From contig OX388305.1 of the NCBI GenBank assembly GCA_947579605.1, forward strand, positions 35,973,542 through 36,037,541: 64,000 bases of DNA. Direction: 5' to 3'. Position 1 is the first letter of the stretch; each line of letters opens with the position of its first letter. The position numbers were made by a program, and so were the translations under genes. The DNA is from Athripsodes cinereus. Lineage: Eukaryota > Arthropoda > Insecta > Trichoptera > Leptoceridae. This document shows, piece after piece, positions 41,466-51,949 of the stretch. The notes under the pieces are model-generated. The model ran no database searches. It was not told the DNA's origin and saw only the letters and a program-made list of their open reading frames with translations.

Positions 41466-41889
41466 TATTTATATTTAAATTTTGTGAAAAAAAAAAAAAG
41501 ACAAAGGAAATGCCTGTAAATTACGTTATTTTTACAAGATTAGAGTTCGCATAAAGTGCATTAGTTTTCGTATGTCTTGCAGTATAAGCTGATGCCAACA
41601 CAGAAAATATATCCTTACACGAATGGTTTCAATTATTTATATGAAGATTATTTTAAGTAGGTACCTACCGTTATACTCTGTCTACCGTTGATAAAATATA
41701 AAATTTTGATTGGTGTTTATACCTCGATAGCTAGCGTTGTATTTTTGTACTTACTATTGTATGGTTGAGGTCATATGTCATGGTATGAAGTAGCATTAAA
41801 ACTCTTAACAACTCATTATACCTTGTCATTACGAATATTACATATTATGTAATTACCTTCATAATAATTATATGTACTAAATTCATATT

Positions 41890-41965
41890 TGTATTTATTT
41901 ATTTTTATTTTATTACATAAACGGAAGAGCCTTTTACCTTTTACTTGATTAATAAACATGGTTAA
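41890..41965 (-). repeat. LINE-H type 3' end
   Basis: TATTTATTTATTTTTATTTT, then ACATAAACGGAAGAGCCTTT. Short match to the H family. Confidence 0.45.
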
Positions 41966-42304
41966 AAAAATTATAAATTAAAAGAAACACGAACAAATAA
42001 AATAAAAATCAATGATCGAGGTGCCTTTAGCTTCGAATATAATATTTTATTCTAATAATCATGCATTTACAAGCTAAGCTTTTAATGGATATAATATAAT
42101 AATGTTAGGCAAGATGACCAAAAGGCTTGCTGCAGTGCTTTAATATTTCATAGATTAGGAGTATTAAAAATTAATTTCAATACTACAAAAGAACATCAAC
42201 GACGAATCGGAAAATTGTTTGTCTGTGCTTTGACTCTTCTTTGATAGTTTCGTTCCTATCAATATGCTATTATAGGTTTCGTGTCTTATCAACAAATCTA
42301 CTCT

Positions 42305-42478
42305 TCACTGCTCTTCAAAACTTTTCCACATTTTCCTATCTCGAGCAACACGATACCACTGTTTTCCCATTATCTGAACAATCTCGTCAACCCATCTTTT
42401 TTGAGGTCTTCCTACATTTCTTTTGTCCTCCCACGGCCTCCATTCAAGAATTCTGGAAGTCCATCTGCCATCCTCTCA
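42305..42478 (-). mobile_element. LINE-T carboxy terminus, intact frame
   Basis: The minus strand reads DGRWTSRILEWRPWEDKRNV, GRPQKRWVDEIVQIMGKQWY, RVARDRKMWKSFEEQ and a stop at 42305-42307. There are no interruptions over 56 codons. W...L.W.P......GRP.KRW.D......G..W...A.DR..W is the standard ending of an insect LINE open frame 2. Plus-strand frames here are shadows. Confidence 0.75.
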
Positions 42479-42959
42479 ACTTGAGATTACTGTGATTAAA
42501 TTGTTATGATTAGAACGTATTATTGTAATACTCACGCAATAAAATAAATTCTTTACTAATAACTATGAAATATTAATTAAAATTGAAATAACATTTTTTG
42601 CATACTATCTACATATGTAGGTGTGTTAATTGGCAGGTATACTTTTTACCTTCATTATCTATAGGTACGTGCGTAATTCTTACTGTACTTATATTGTAAT
42701 ATAATATGTATATGAAATAAGTAAATATCTTGCATGTATGATATAGCAATAAAAAAAACTAGATAACCTCTGATAAGAATAGGATCTGCGACTGGGCGGG
42801 GTTGTGATAAACCAGTTGACCCACTATGACTGTTTAATAATATTAACGTAGACATTATGCATTTTGAGTTATAGTTAAATTCTTCACATCCTGTTGTCAC
42901 GGCTTTTAAAATTCAGTATTAATTAGTTGGTGAAATTAAAGAAATAATAAAAAAGTACT

Positions 42960-43065
42960 ATTCTACTATCGCCTAACAGCCCAGAAACAATAAAGCTCCA
43001 AGCTTTTCGATCATGGATAGTAGATTGCCAGCCATCTTTGAAATTAAGCTCCTCCATATCTCAAA
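42960..43065 (-). mobile_element. LINE-Q fragment, decayed
   Basis: ATCGCCTAACAGCCCAGAAA, AAGCTCCAAGCTTTTCGATC and GATTGCCAGCCATCTTTGAA resemble 60725-60830 in the same orientation. Confidence 0.6.
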
Positions 43066-43162
43066 TATAATAAGATTCCTATATTTTTTAACTATGGAGA
43101 ATTAAAAGAAAATAATTTTGAAGTTAACTTTCACATTTGACTGGATTTTTCTCATCTACTCC

Positions 43163-43740
43163 TTATTTATTTATTTATTTATCACTTGTACACAGCGTGA
43201 GCCTTTTACACGTTAAATATATAACAAAGTAGAAAAAAAAATTGACAGACAACAATAATAAAAAATGAATTGGTACAAATTTATAAAAATAAACATTAAG
43301 ATGTAACAAAAATGGCAGTAATTTGAACAAAACAGCAACAGTAATAGAATAAAACAGTTAAATCAAATTATACAGAGATTGGACAAAATTTGATGAATGC
43401 AAACATTAAAAGACAGAATGTAATATACAAATTGAAATAACTACCATTTAAAATAGTTCAAGATGATTTTGGTCAAATTCGTTAGATTAGATGTCAAAAA
43501 ATAGAATAATTAATAAACCACATTTAAATTGAACATATAAATAGATTATGAAATAATATATAAAATTCGAAATAATAATAATAATATATAGGTAATTGAT
43601 AAGCAATGGACAGGTGATAAAGAAAAATAAAAATCGTGAATTGATTTTCAAATAGCCAATTAATTAATTGTCAAGTAAGTTAAAAAAACACACACAAAAA
43701 GAAAACGGTGATACAAGTACAAATTGATGCAGTCTTTGGA
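43163..43740 (-). repeat. LINE-H type 3' end and long AT-rich continuation
   Basis: (TTTA)n, then CACTTGTACACAGCGTGAGC and CTTTTACACGTTAAATATA. The following 500 bases are A-rich on the plus strand with no clear boundary. They may be the LINE's 3' untranslated region. Confidence 0.45.
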
Positions 43741-43811
43741 AACATACCTAGTATTAGGTGAAGTGATTCTCGAATGCCCGTTGTTAGTTTACATATGGAA
43801 ATAATAGTTTA

Positions 43812-43954
43812 TTACGTCAGATTTATATTTTTGGAAACTGTCGGCAGCAATGTCAGTGCAGTCCCCACCAGGTTACCCAGTCTATGAACCCGAACCATAG
43901 GTGAATGATACATGTAATTGTTTCTAGCGTTGTACTCATGAAAAAATAACGACT
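43812..43954 (-). mobile_element. LINE-U carboxy-terminal fragment
   Basis: The minus strand reads SLFFHEYNARNNYMYHSPMV, RVHRLGNLVGTALTLLPT and NINLT then a stop. H.YN.RN......P..R....... matches the HSYNTRNK-type segment near the end of Jockey-group LINE proteins. It abuts a LINE-A scrap. Confidence 0.6.
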
Positions 43955-43957
43955 GTC

Positions 43958-44045
43958 TATTATTATTATTATTATTTGGATGATTTGTAAAGCGCCGTTT
44001 TGTGAAAAAAAATCCACCTCAAGGGCGCTCTAGTGGATATAATTT
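43958..44045 (-). mobile_element. LINE-A 3' scrap
   Basis: TATTATTATTATTATTTGGA (tail), AAGCGCCGTTTTGTGAAAAA and CCACCTCAAGGGCGC match the antisense LINE-A end. Confidence 0.65.
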
Positions 44046-44310
44046 CGATTCATCCTAAAACGTTTGCACAATATGCTGCATAGTCGGTAGCCTATAGCGG
44101 TGAGTCTCGAACTTTCAATCGAAGCATAAAAAGTTCGTATTCTCCTATTGTTGATTTACTCTGTCTTTATGATATTAGCATATTATTATTAGGTACCGTG
44201 AGCATATCGATGGCCTCACTTGTTTTATAAAAATGCATACAGTTCGTGCAGACCAATAAATACGTATATGTAGATTGGTAAAAAATAATTATAGAAGCTT
44301 GGATAGTAAC

Positions 44311-44515
44311 TTGGAAATAATAAAATAACCTGAGCCCGTAGACAATTTGTACTTAGCGATCGTCTACTGGCGAACTTTTCGACAATCTACCTACACGTAC
44401 CGTATAATTATGCGTTATTGTTGCAGTTATTGACGAAAATTCGTTTGTAGGCGATCGCCAAGTACAAATTGTCTACGGGCTCAGATGTGCCAAATTATTA
44501 TTTTATTGTTGCCAA
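44311..44515. repeat. Inverted repeat, ~45-bp arms
   Basis: AATAATAAAATAACCTGAGC with CCGTAGACAATTTGTACTTA and GCGATCG is mirrored by CGATCGCCAAGTACAAATTG, TCTACGGGCTCAG and AATTATTATTTTATT. The loop is about 75 bases. Family unknown, probably MITE-like. Confidence 0.6.
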
Positions 44516-44929
44516 GATAAAATGTAGGTTATAGTGTTGAGTTTGCACGATCATATTATAAAATAATAATAATTAATATCTTTAACATTTATTTTAACCA
44601 ATATTTTTATTTGTTTTGTATTTTTTGCTTCTGTTCTCAATGATAGTATGTACTGCATTATTTTCTAATTAAATCGTTTCACTAATATACATGTCTAGCA
44701 TTAAAACTGTTGCTACGTTTTAATAGTTACTTAGTAGGTTCTGTTTGATCACGAATTGCCTGTCTCTCAGGAATGCACCATAATGGATATATTAATAATA
44801 TCATTTGTCTACTCGTAAGAGAAATAATTATTATAATATGAATTCTTAAATATACAATTACATATTGATATTTTACAAATGATTTTTTTTATAATTATTT
44901 GTTCCGTCATTGAAATTTCAGTACTCCGT

Positions 44930-45070
44930 GTATTGACGAATAAGTCGCCCAATCTTATACATAAATTTCGAGTGTTCAGTAAAAGCCAGTTGTTCCTAAA
45001 AAATCTTATATATCTCAAATCTGCCGACGAGGTATGCCCCCATCTTGAATGTCATAATTTTTTGTAGACA
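44930..45070 (+). mobile_element. SINE-B 5' part, interrupted
   Basis: ATAAATTTCGAGTGTTCAGT, AAAAGCCAGTTGTTCCTAAA and CCATCTTGAATGTCATAATT match the SINE-B head and middle. The remainder of the same SINE resumes at 45722. Confidence 0.65.
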
Positions 45071-45163
45071 CTACATGGTATGGCACAGGTGTACATCTCG
45101 GAGTTCTGCATTTCTGAGGAGGCAACGGAAAGGTAAAAATCACTAAGGTCTGCAAACACAGAC

Positions 45164-45175
45164 TCTGTCAATAGA
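45164..45175 (+). repeat. Left 12-bp target duplication of the palindromic element
   Basis: TCTGTCAATAGA here and at 45467-45478 brackets the element exactly. Confidence 0.8.
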
Positions 45176-45466
45176 GATAAAATTGAAAAAAAAAACACAA
45201 TATGTAGTTAACTTCCAAATGACTTTCATTAACTTCGCGTACTAGTAATCGGAGACTCTCGATTCCATCATCAGGCGATTAGTAAAAAGTGACATATAGT
45301 AAAAACTTTTTATTAATCGCCTGATGATGGAGTCGAAAGTCTCCGAATACTAGTACGCGAAGTTAATAAAAGTTATTTGGATGTTAACTACATATTGTGT
45401 TTTTTCCAATTTTATCTTGAAATGGACTTCCAACAAGTACCTTCGGTCAACAAAATTAATATTTTT
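45176..45466 (+). mobile_element. Full palindromic hammerhead-family element (Penelope-like derivative)
   Basis: Two mirrored arms of about 115 bases meet near 45295. Plus-strand ribozyme: helix I CTTTTTATTAATCGC with GCGAAGTTAATAAAAG; CTGATGA at 45321-45327; helix II GGAG/CTCC; GAA at 45345-45347; TAC-TA-GTA helix III; C at 45356 as the predicted cleavage base. The mirrored ribozyme has its core at 45268-45274 on the minus strand. It then continues CAATTTTATCTTGAAATGGA, CTTCCAACAAGTACCTTCGG and TCAA, a common ATG-led sequence that may be the start of the parental frame. The 12-bp duplication and paired ribozymes fit Penelope-type terminal repeats. No GIY-YIG or reverse transcriptase is present. 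Confidence 0.75.
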
Positions 45467-45478
45467 TCTGTCAATAGA
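45467..45478 (+). repeat. Right 12-bp target duplication of the palindromic element
   Basis: TCTGTCAATAGA, second copy; LINE-A coding resumes immediately after it. Confidence 0.8.
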
Positions 45479-45721
45479 CTTGTGGTACCGCGTTGGGGGG
45501 GTCTGGCCAACTATGTTGACCGTGCCTTCTGTGAGGTTGGTCCGTTGCTGTGGATCAAATTTCCCTATGATTTGCGAACTCTGGAGAGTGTGGAGGTGTT
45601 CAAGACGAGGTTAAAAACCTTATTGTTCAGGAGGTGTTATGATTCTTGAATGGGCCCTTGAGGTGGTTTTTCCACAAAACGGCGCATCATAAATAAGTCC
45701 TCTAGTTATTATTATTATTAG

Positions 45722-45830
45722 ACATAAAGAGGACAGCTTGATGTTTATCACATGCAGCTAGTATGCTGGATGCCCCAATTGTGGGATATGCCGTGATACT
45801 TTATAGTATAATTATAGTAGTAGTAGTAAA
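45722..45830 (+). mobile_element. SINE-B 3' part, resuming after insertion
   Basis: ATAAAGAGGACAGCTTGATG, ACATGCAGCTAGTATGCTGG, TGCCCCAATTGTGGGATATG and CCGTGATACTTTATAG with a TAG tail. Confidence 0.7.
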
Positions 45831-46554
45831 GATTTTAAGAAATTCTCGTGTGGTTGTTGAAGGTGGATTGTATATATGTAAATATATTGAAACATAATAT
45901 TGCAATGTGTATATCGGCATCATTCTATGTATATGTACATAATTATTATGCACCATACACATTCAGCCTAGGTAGCGAATCTTGTCTATGAAAATATAAA
46001 ATATAAAAAAAAATACTTTTTTTGAATGAAGTTGTACGATTATTCGATTTTAACAGGATACGTAAAATGCAATAATCAATGACTATATAAATACAAATGA
46101 GTTAATAGGAAAGAAGTTTTAATGTTCTATTTTTGAGTTCTATAATAAAACACTTTTGATTGGCTAAAAGATATTGTAATGTGTCGAATCTGTCCTTTGG
46201 ATAATCTATTTACATTAATATTAATTGCAATTATCTACGTATGGAGTCATATAATATATGAATATGAAAATATACACTTGTTAAAGTCGAAGAATAAAAT
46301 ATTTTTTATCTACAGCTGTTAAAAGCACGTTACATTTTTTTTGTTTTTTGCCAATTATCTTAGTGTTGTACGGACTAGTCAGTAAGAAAATATCAAATCA
46401 AAAATCGCGTGAGGCTTCAAATTCTTGTCTAGCGAAATGGTAAAAAAGAACTTCAGAATAGAGTGATGAAAACATTAATATAATCAGTATTCTATCATAT
46501 AGTTGTTGAAAGAATTAACGAGGTTAAATTGAGTTTTATTATTTTTTAGTTTTA
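45831..46554. other. Unassigned AT-rich sequence
   Basis: No recognised feature. Confidence 0.3.
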
Positions 46555-46945
46555 TTATAATTCGTCCCGCTTCTGACTAACTGTCGTATCTGACATTTTT
46601 GGCGAAATCGAGTTATGATCACCAATGTGTATTTATAATGTGCCCTGCATGTTCTCACAACTGTAACTGTTACCGTTATCCTGCAATAGCTTTCTGATTT
46701 GTTGTCGTATTTACGAATTATTCTAAATGAAATGTGTTGTATCTACTAATTCCTCAAAATTTCATCACAATAATCATTTTGAGATATATAAGAATAGGTA
46801 CAAATAAAATAATGTAATATATTTACACTGTATCATATAACTAGGAGAGACGAAAATATGCACGGCAAAACACAAAAAACGCTCTCTTGAACAATTTACA
46901 TTAATTAGGCAGATACGACTGTTAGTCAGAAGAGGGACGATATTA
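46555..46945. mobile_element. MITE-like element with ~40-bp terminal inverted repeats
   Basis: TATAATTCGTCCCGCTTCTG with ACTAACTGTCGTATCTGAC at 46555-46595 is mirrored by AGATACGACTGTTAGTCAGA with AGAGGGACGATATTA at 46911-46945. It is about 390 bp and non-coding. Flanks are too AT-rich to settle the target duplication. Confidence 0.6.
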
Positions 46946-47710
46946 TGTGAGCAAGTCTTAATAATATGTGTAGAACTAAATCTTTAAATTTTTGGGACCT
47001 TTGTATTTTTAAATATTTAGGTTCGATATTGTTGATAAATTTGAATAATTTGTGATCAGTGTAATGAATCTAAAATATTAGAACCAAGGTATTGGTAAAT
47101 ATACCTATACTAATACTGGACCTATATTTTATTTCGATAACAAGTCTTCGATGGTTTCGGCGTTTCGCTATCTATTTAAAAAGGAAGACACCGGAAACGG
47201 AAATGTCTCATACTACCTGTGTCATTTTATATAACGTGTATATTAAAATATGTATTGTTTGATTAGGCTCTCTGTCAATACAGTTGTCTGAGGGTATCTA
47301 AACTAAATGCACACATTTATTTACAGACTATTTTTATATTTTATGGAATTGAAAGTTCGATAGGTAGGTCAGATTTAAGGACACTCAATCAGGTGACATT
47401 ATAGATATGCTTTTTGTAATTCCAAGTGGATCATTTTTAATTTTCATTCGTTCGTTTAATTTTGAGTAGGTACAATTTAATGTTTTCCAGATGATTCAAA
47501 GGACAGGAATCTCTAGAGGAAGTACGTACACGAAGAACGAAGATAAATGCATACATTTATGAAACGATTTCAAGACTATGTGGGAAAAGTACGAGGAATA
47601 CTGGACAGTTGTCTTCAAGGTGACTTCGGAGACAGTACACTGGCTTACTGGATGGGAACCAAGAATTTAAGAATTAGAATTTGTGTTGGATTGGCGAATA
47701 AAATAACTAC
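46946..47710. other. Unassigned sequence with a mixed-composition patch
   Basis: At 47547-47738 a 63-codon plus-strand frame (MHTFMKRFQDYVGKVRGILD and on) lies in less AT-rich DNA. No domain is recognised; it may be a decayed transposon piece or, less likely, an exon. Confidence 0.25.
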
Positions 47711-47950
47711 TTACTTTTCGTATGGCTCGGTGTGTTGATAAATCTTGACCCATGTGGGTTGGGTCGTATCCTCTACAGTCTTGGCTCCAGCGTTGACAAC
47801 CAGTTCACCGCCTCCAGTCCCTCTCAATTTTCTGAGATAGCAGTCTTGTACTATGTGTCTCACCTTTTGCACATCTCCACATTTACAATCAGGGGAATGT
47901 CTTTTTCCCTTCCTCCAGAGCAAGATGACAGACCAATGTTGATGTCATAC
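47711..47950 (-). mobile_element. LINE-V carboxy-terminal fragment with C-x-C...H..C motif
   Basis: The minus strand reads HWSVILLWRKGKRHSPDCKC, GDVQKVRHIVQDCYLRKLRG and a 40-residue tail ending EPYEK. The motif C-x-C-x8-H-x3-C is the zinc-knuckle-like end of Jockey/R1-group LINE frame 2. The frame is open to a stop at 47711-47713. Confidence 0.65.
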
Positions 47951-48489
47951 AAACACCAAGATTTTAAATAAGTACATCTACATACAAATTTTTATTACAA
48001 GTACTTGAAGTCTCTAGCCAAATTAACGCAATATACACTCTAAAATGTATCATCTGCTCGTATAATCCTTAAAAAGTGTTGGTTGTGTAGGTACAGTTAT
48101 CAGAACAGTTATAATAGGTATCCACTATTCATCTAGGGGTCTCATATTATTATTGCTGCATATCAATATGTTTTTTCGATAACAGTTAGTTAGTAATACA
48201 CAATAATGTGTACTATTGTTTGATTTGATCGAACACCTTTCAATACAGGTCATTGTTGTCCTTAGCATAATGTGTTCAACTATTCTCTTCCACCTGTACA
48301 AGAGTAAACAATGTTTGGTATAGGTAGGTATGACATGTAACTCTCAATATTTAGTATAGTTTGGTTATTTCTGAAGTAAAAAAATAAATAAAAATATGCC
48401 ATACATGTCTATTTAATTTTATCAGTTTTATATACTTAATTATTTATCGTGTCGAAACCCAAAGAAAACCAATCAAATTGATCCCCAGT

Positions 48490-48600
48490 TCTGCGTCAAA
48501 AATATCCTCCATAATGCATGTGACAGGGCACAGTGGACACTCCAACAAGTGTGGCATGGTCTGTGCTGCGCCGCAGTCACACGCTACAGATTCGTCTATA
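48490..48600 (-). mobile_element. LINE-P carboxy-terminal fragment
   Basis: The minus strand reads ESVACDCGAAQTMPHLLECP, then LCPVTCIMEDIFDA. It is the intact-motif sister of 14312-14585 (C-x-C-G, H, C retained). Confidence 0.7.
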
Positions 48601-48603
48601 ATT

Positions 48604-48770
48604 ATTTATTATTATTTAAGTATTTATTTATTAATTAACAATTCACGGCGCTAGCCTTTTACATGTTATACATTTACATACATAGTTCATATGATGTACA
48701 CACAAGTATAGAATATTAAGACACAACAATCATAATAAAAAGTCAAAAAAACACAAAAAAAATTATACTT
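48604..48770 (-). repeat. LINE-H 3' end
   Basis: ATTAACAATTCACGGCGCTA, GCCTTTTACATGTTATACAT and CATATGATGTACACACAAGT, nearly identical to 3941-4090. It is adjacent to LINE-P coding on the same strand, so P coding and the H tail could belong to neighbouring insertions or to one element. Confidence 0.6.
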
Positions 48771-48894
48771 ACATGCTATTGCTTGATTTATTTTTTGTAG
48801 ACTTTTTTGATTAGATTAATTAATTTCAATGAGAATTTTTATTTTTTGTAACAAGATTGAAAATTACAAATTCATTAACGATTTCTTTATCTGT

Positions 48895-49000
48895 CTATTA
48901 TTCGTCCCAAAGTTCTGTTCATGCAGAAAAGCTCTCTTGCACTGTCTTTCCATCGTTTTGCGGGTCTTCCTGATGGGCGCCGTCGTCACTCAGGAAGTCT
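48895..49000 (-). mobile_element. LINE scrap with GRPAKRWKDS motif
   Basis: The minus strand reads RRRPSGRPAKRWKDSARELF, then CMNR. This is the usual end of an RTE-like LINE protein. It directly precedes a LINE-F fragment of the same orientation. Confidence 0.6.
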
Positions 49001-49021
49001 CTCTCTCTCTCTAGATGAGTG

Positions 49022-49240
49022 ATGCAGAGCGTCTCTGCGCCAATTGCATCACCTCTTTCCACGATATTCCCTGCGCTCTGATGTCGTTGTCATAGGAACG
49101 GTGTATTGTGAAAGAGGGACGCCCGGGCCGACGGAACCCTTGCAAACAGAAGAACAGCGCTCTTTTTGGCCAACTATCATTGGGCATTCTCAGAACATGT
49201 CCCAGCCAGGACCATCGTCTCTTCAGTATTACGGAGATTA
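49022..49240 (-). mobile_element. LINE-F carboxy-terminal fragment
   Basis: GCAGAGCGTCTCTGCGCCAA, GTGAAAGAGGGACGCCCGGG, TGGCCAACTATCATTGGGCA and CATGTCCCAGCCAGGACCAT, antisense of 17190-17430. Confidence 0.75.
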
Positions 49241-50039
49241 CTATTATTATTCACTTACACATATTATGTATATATATGAATGAATATAAATTTTATTTTA
49301 TAATTTGTAAAATATGTTGGAAAGTAAAAAAGCATATGCCTATAAATTATTTTACGTACTAAACTTTCCTTGTTTTTAAGCCAAAAAAGATATACAAAGT
49401 TAATGAACATTGCAATAACAACGAAATTGGGGAAGAAAATATGATTATATTTATTATGTAAATAGTAATGTATTTTATTATCTTATGCAGTTCCAATGTT
49501 AGTAACTTGACGATGAACCACTCACAAACAACTGACTATGATAGATTTAAACGTGAGAAATTGACAATTTACAGGTTCTCTGGAAATATTTACACCGCTC
49601 CCCTTTTTATTCGATACAAGTAAATATTATAATAAGTTTTCCGGTGTACGTCAAAAGTTTCCCCTTTTTTAAAATCGATAAATGAAGCAAACAAAACGCT
49701 AATTGTAGGTAGGTATGTTATGTGTTACGTAAATATACGATAGTACTGTACTATTTCAGACAAAACGAGTGAGTTGTTCGATTTATAAGAGGTCTGTGTT
49801 ACATATATGTACCTAGATGCATTTTGTTATACTTGTGAAGATGTAATATATTTGATTCAATTGAATCATTTTATAGATGAAGATTAAATATAATCTAGGT
49901 ATGCATTATAAATAGTAAAAAAAAATTGTATTTATTCATAGTCTCTTTTCCTACCTATCCTTCTCCTTTTTTATCTCCTCTTTCCTTCCTTTAAGATTTT
50001 CTATATGTGAAAGTTACATGAAATTGGGTTAGTTGTATA
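49241..50039. other. Unassigned AT-rich sequence
   Basis: No recognised feature. Confidence 0.3.
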
Positions 50040-50106
50040 TTGATTGTATGATTGTATTTGTTTTAAATGTATGTAATCAATGTACAGTAAAGAATAAATA
50101 AATAAA
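50040..50106 (+). mobile_element. LINE-I 3' end
   Basis: ATTGATTGTATGATTGTATT, then GTAATCAATGTACAGTAAAG and AATAAATAAATAAAAT, the plus-strand terminus and tail. Confidence 0.6.
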
Positions 50107-50290
50107 ATTGTGTTGGTGTTAGGGTAGTAAAATTCCATAGCGAAATCAATAAAAAAAATGTTTAATTATACTATTCAATTTCCTTACGAGAGAGACGTCT
50201 TTCGTCTTGTCAGGACATTGTGAATCTCCAAATTGACAGAGAGAATCATAGATTGTCAATGTCCTAACAAGACGATGTCTCGTGTCTTTG
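50107..50290. repeat. Repeat N, copy 2: foldback with degenerate hammerhead-like arms
   Basis: TGTTGGTGTTAGGGTAGTAA and CATAGCGAAATCAATAAAAA match 12888-12940. Inverted arms GAGACGTCTTTCGTCTTGTC-AGGACATTG and CAATGTCCTAACAAGACGAT-GTCTCG enclose about 45 bases. On the minus strand the left arm reads GTCCTGACAAGACGAAAGAC, a helix II plus GAAA arrangement. The CTGANGA box is decayed to TCACAAT. Confidence 0.45.
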
Positions 50291-51412
50291 TTTTATATAT
50301 TTTTATTTATTTATTTATTTATTTATTTTCAAAAATTGACATCACTCACCTTGACAGTTTTCACCTTTGCGGCGAGTGATGTAAACAAAACACACAACAT
50401 AACACTATTTACAAATCACAATATTATTCACATAAGTTTAAAAAAAAAAAAACAAACTTATTAGCAATAATTATAAAAAAACGACTTATAATTAAACAAA
50501 ATACATTCCTTCAAAAACATTATTGACATCACAATGCACAATCAGCACTATATTTATGGTTATAATATTATTTTGTCGTTAAATTCAGATATTAAAATTA
50601 TGTGTAAATATATAGTACCACAGAATTTATTTTTTATACCAGTCAATTTTTGTTTACATATTTTCATTTTCAGTCAAGCCAGGAACATCAAATATTTTTA
50701 CATACACATTCCTATTAAAAAAAGTTTTCAGCAAATACAATGAGCATGATTTATCCATTTTTATTTTCGTGCAGAAACATTTTTCACAAGCCCACCGATA
50801 AAGCGATGTGTACATATATAACGGAATACAAAAGTACCCATTCTTTCTTGTATCTTGTAACATTATTCTAATTTCCTGTGGGCTGAACGCAAATATTCGT
50901 AGAATCAATGTCTTTGTAGTTTACATGTATGATTTATGTGTGAAACTCACAATGTGTACAGATATTTTTAATAATGTTCCAGACACTGTACGCTAATGTG
51001 TAGGTACGCTATTCATGTGTATGTGTAGGTACGCTATTAGTGTGTTTTTTGTTTTGATTAGTTTTTCTGTATCAAGAAATAGTGTTTGTAATGACTTATA
51101 TAAACGATCTAGATTTAATGTAATTAAGACTATTAGATATTATTAAAGTTCCTTGTTTTATTGATGCAAGTGTAAATTAATCAAATAAAAGCAAAGATGA
51201 AAAATGACTCTATCATACCTTAGTCGTGTCAATTTAATTGATTTTCTAAGTGTAGAAACGAACATTAATTACCTATTAGATAAAGGCCTTCATTTAAAAT
51301 GTTATGTCTTTTCGTAATATTGATCAATGGAATATATCTTATGGTATGTGCACACATATTACTTACTACATTATGAATAATATTTATTGTCCTTATTAAT
51401 GTTTAATTAAAT
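50291..51412. other. AT-rich spacer with a TTTA microsatellite
   Basis: (TTTA)n at about 50300-50330 is followed by CTCACCTTGACAGTTTTCAC, possibly another LINE tail. GTGTAGGTACGCTATT is tandemly repeated at 50998-51035. Nothing coding. Confidence 0.35.
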
Positions 51413-51470
51413 TAGTTGCAAGATATCGCTTCTGCGATAAACTCGCCCATTGCACAATATCATTTATTTG
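51413..51470 (+). mobile_element. LINE-I 3' region scrap
   Basis: TTGCAAGATATCGCTTCTGC, GATAAACTCGCCCATTGCAC, the plus-strand counterpart of GAGGGCGAGTTTATCGC. The tail is missing. Confidence 0.5.
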
Positions 51471-51949
51471 TATCACATTATTTTATAACTTTGTAATTTT
51501 ATTGAAATTTCTTTTTTTTTGGATTTTTTTTTTTTTAAATATTATTGTGAATTGTATTGCTTTTAAGAATGTATTGATAAACTGGATTGCCCTAGAACAG
51601 GTCTCGCCTAGTTGGGTAATCCACTATATTGTGTGAAAAATTTACGTATTTGTATTATGATGAAATAAAATTAAAAAAAAATTATGCATGTAGGTAATTG
51701 TGTAATAAAGTTAATTATTATTATTAATAATATTTCTTGAGAGAGAAGCTATGTGAGTTCGTATAACCACGATCTTCATTAGCTAACATATTCATTTTCT
51801 ATATATTTACTGATATATCATTTCTTGGTAAATTTAAGAACAAGTAGGTTTTTGTTTATCCAAGAAACCAAAATCAAGAGTGATAAAAGCATAGTTGTAT
51901 GTCATTGTTCATATTAACGACTCTTTGGTTAGTTAAATAATTTAATAAT

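Larger units (their letters stand above)
45071..45716 (+). mobile_element. LINE-A insertion (3' end present) inside SINE-B
   Basis: The 3' part encodes VVPRWGGLANYVDRAFCEVG, PLLWIKFPYDLRTLESVEVF and LLFRRCYDS with a stop at 45647-45649, then ends in (ATT)n. TAGACA at about 45067-45072 and again at about 45719-45724 is the likely target duplication. The upstream part is not recognisable as coding. A hammerhead-family palindrome interrupts it at 45176-45466. Confidence 0.7.

Noticed and set aside
44330..44495. Inverted repeat checked for a hammerhead (TTGACGAAAA)
   Set aside because: There is no helix II between the boxes and no helix I partner, so the resemblance is accidental.
47547..47738. 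Possible exon MHTFMKRFQDYV...
   Set aside because: No domain, no convincing splice-site context, no partner exon; kept only as an unassigned patch.
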